DNA of 7,882 bases from UBA830 sp036339975. GTDB taxonomy: Bacteria > Pseudomonadota > Alphaproteobacteria > MPNO01 > UBA830. The stretch's first letter is position 1. The number at the start of each line of letters is the position of its first letter. The notes under the pieces are model-generated. The model searched no databases. It was not told the DNA's origin and saw only the letters and a list, made by a program, of their open reading frames with translations. Shown in pieces: positions 7,490-7,882 of this stretch. Location of the stretch: positions 1-7,882 of the forward strand of contig JAYYZV010000113.1 of NCBI GenBank assembly GCA_036339975.1, in the 5' to 3' direction. Both the position numbers and the translations under genes were made by a program.

Positions 7490-7519
7490 TTGATTTAATC
7501 TTCCAGAGTTCGATATAAC
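7490..7519 (+). promoter_or_regulatory. Candidate promoter of the tRNA-Glu gene
   Basis: TTGATT (7490-7495) and TATAAC (7514-7519) are 18 bp apart, matching 4 of 6 and 5 of 6 consensus bases. Transcription would start near 7526, leaving a 5' leader of about 37 nt to be removed by RNase P. This is the best sigma70-like site in the 95 bp between the DUF2062 gene and the tRNA. No intrinsic terminator for the upstream operon is visible there. Confidence 0.5.
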
Positions 7520-7562
7520 CGGTTGATTTTCAGAGGAATAGTCTTTATCTCGCTTCCACAGC

Positions 7563-7638
7563 GACCCCATCGTCTAGAGGCCTAGGACACCACTCTTTCA
7601 CAGTGGAGACACGGGTTCGACTCCCGTTGGGGTCGCCA
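7563..7638 (+). tRNA. tRNA-Glu (anticodon UUC)
   Basis: A complete 76-nt cloverleaf can be drawn by hand. The acceptor stem is GACCCCA (7563-7569) with TGGGGTC (7628-7634), and the discriminator is G7635. The anticodon stem is CCACT (7590-7594) with AGTGG (7602-7606), and the loop CTTTCAC places anticodon TTC at 7597-7599. The T-stem is ACGGG with CCCGT around TTCGACT. The D-arm GTC/GAC matches the pattern of other bacterial tRNA-Glu. The 3' CCA is genome-encoded (7636-7638). It decodes GAA and GAG. A run of five T follows at once (7639-7643) and may help termination. Confidence 0.97.
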
Positions 7639-7743
7639 TTTTTGGAGTATCCAGAAATTTTGGCCAAAGCAGCGGCGTCATATGGCATCGAAGCGCTCCA
7701 GGGGACACCTAAGGATACATCCGTTTTGTAAAAAGGACTGTTG

Positions 7744-7766
7744 AAAAACCCCCAGAAAGTGGGTGG
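7744..7766 (-). terminator. Hairpin plus T-tract on the minus strand, candidate terminator
   Basis: Read on the minus strand, CCACCC (7766-7761) can pair with GGGGG (7753-7749) as a 5-bp GC stem with one bulged A and a 7-nt loop, followed directly by TTTTT (7748-7744). This is the form of a rho-independent terminator, lying 19 bp beyond the stop of the minus-strand reading frame that enters from the right edge. The outer bases, TTTTTCAACAGTCC, also resemble termini of some insertion sequences, so this may be an element end instead. Confidence 0.4.
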
Positions 7767-7784
7767 ATTGCGCGAACCTTAGGT

Positions 7785-7880
7785 TTAAGCGCCAATAGAC
7801 GGGAACATGTACCGGGTGGCCTCTTCATCCATTTCCATTTTAAACTTATGCCTGTCTTTTAGTTCCAGCGCTCTAATACC
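7785..7880 (-). CDS. Possible C-terminal end of an unidentified minus-strand gene (partial)
   Basis: Reading the minus strand from the right edge, one frame stays open for 31 codons and stops at TAA (7787-7785). The other two minus-strand frames stop within the first ten codons. The peptide begins GIRALELKDR and ends RYMFPSIGA; its charged middle looks protein-like, but I do not recognise a family. A terminator-like hairpin follows the stop at a suitable distance, which supports a real gene converging on the tRNA. Thirty-one open codons can occur by chance, so this stays tentative. If the hairpin region is an insertion-sequence end, this would be the transposase C-terminus. Confidence 0.3.
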   Translation of the reverse strand, partial: GIRALELKDRHKFKMEMDEEATRYMFPSIGA

Positions 7881-7882
7881 GG

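Noticed and set aside
7563..7643. tRNA-Glu as a used phage or island attachment site
   Set aside because: No integrase gene is visible, and I found no second copy of the tRNA 3' end in the remaining 240 bp. The window is too short on that side to decide.
7682..7744. 20-codon ORF starting at ATG7682 (MASKRSRG...)
   Set aside because: No Shine-Dalgarno, very short, and no recognisable sequence.

Overview
This window is a compact, mostly single-strand stretch of housekeeping genes. Family sequences and gene order suggest an alphaproteobacterium, probably Rhodospirillales-like. That assignment is inference from protein resemblance and synteny as I know it; no marker gene here fixes the taxon. 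I see no CRISPR array, phage module, complete insertion sequence or recognisable novel multi-gene system. The points of interest are regulatory architecture and an unresolved right edge.

Layout, left to right. Bases 1-195 are a non-coding leader with a plausible sigma70-type promoter whose -10 box lies inside an 18-bp near-perfect palindrome. Then come six genes, all on the + strand: a lipoprotein with a C-terminal OmpA-like domain (196-1380), an AlaC-type aminotransferase (1413-2633), homoserine dehydrogenase hom (2633-3922), class II fructose-1,6-bisphosphatase glpX (3967-4956), single-strand DNA exonuclease recJ (4969-6762), and a small DUF2062 membrane protein (6841-7467). Gaps between them are 32, -1, 44, 12 and 78 bp, with no convincing internal terminator. 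Transcription as one operon, or as nested units, is therefore plausible. A tRNA-Glu(UUC) gene with its own promoter follows (7563-7638).

The last 240 bp are poorly resolved. A minus-strand reading frame enters from the right edge and stops at 7785. It is followed on that strand by a hairpin plus T-tract that looks like a terminator, or possibly the end of a mobile element.

Functionally, AlaC (pyruvate/alanine transamination) and Hom (aspartate-family pathway to threonine and methionine) are amino-acid metabolism enzymes. Their genes overlap by one base, and a GC hairpin replaces the usual ribosome binding site of hom, which suggests translational coupling. GlpX serves gluconeogenesis or sugar-phosphate cycling, and RecJ serves recombination and repair. 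The lipoprotein and the DUF2062 protein are envelope proteins. The grouping looks like conserved chromosomal synteny rather than one pathway.
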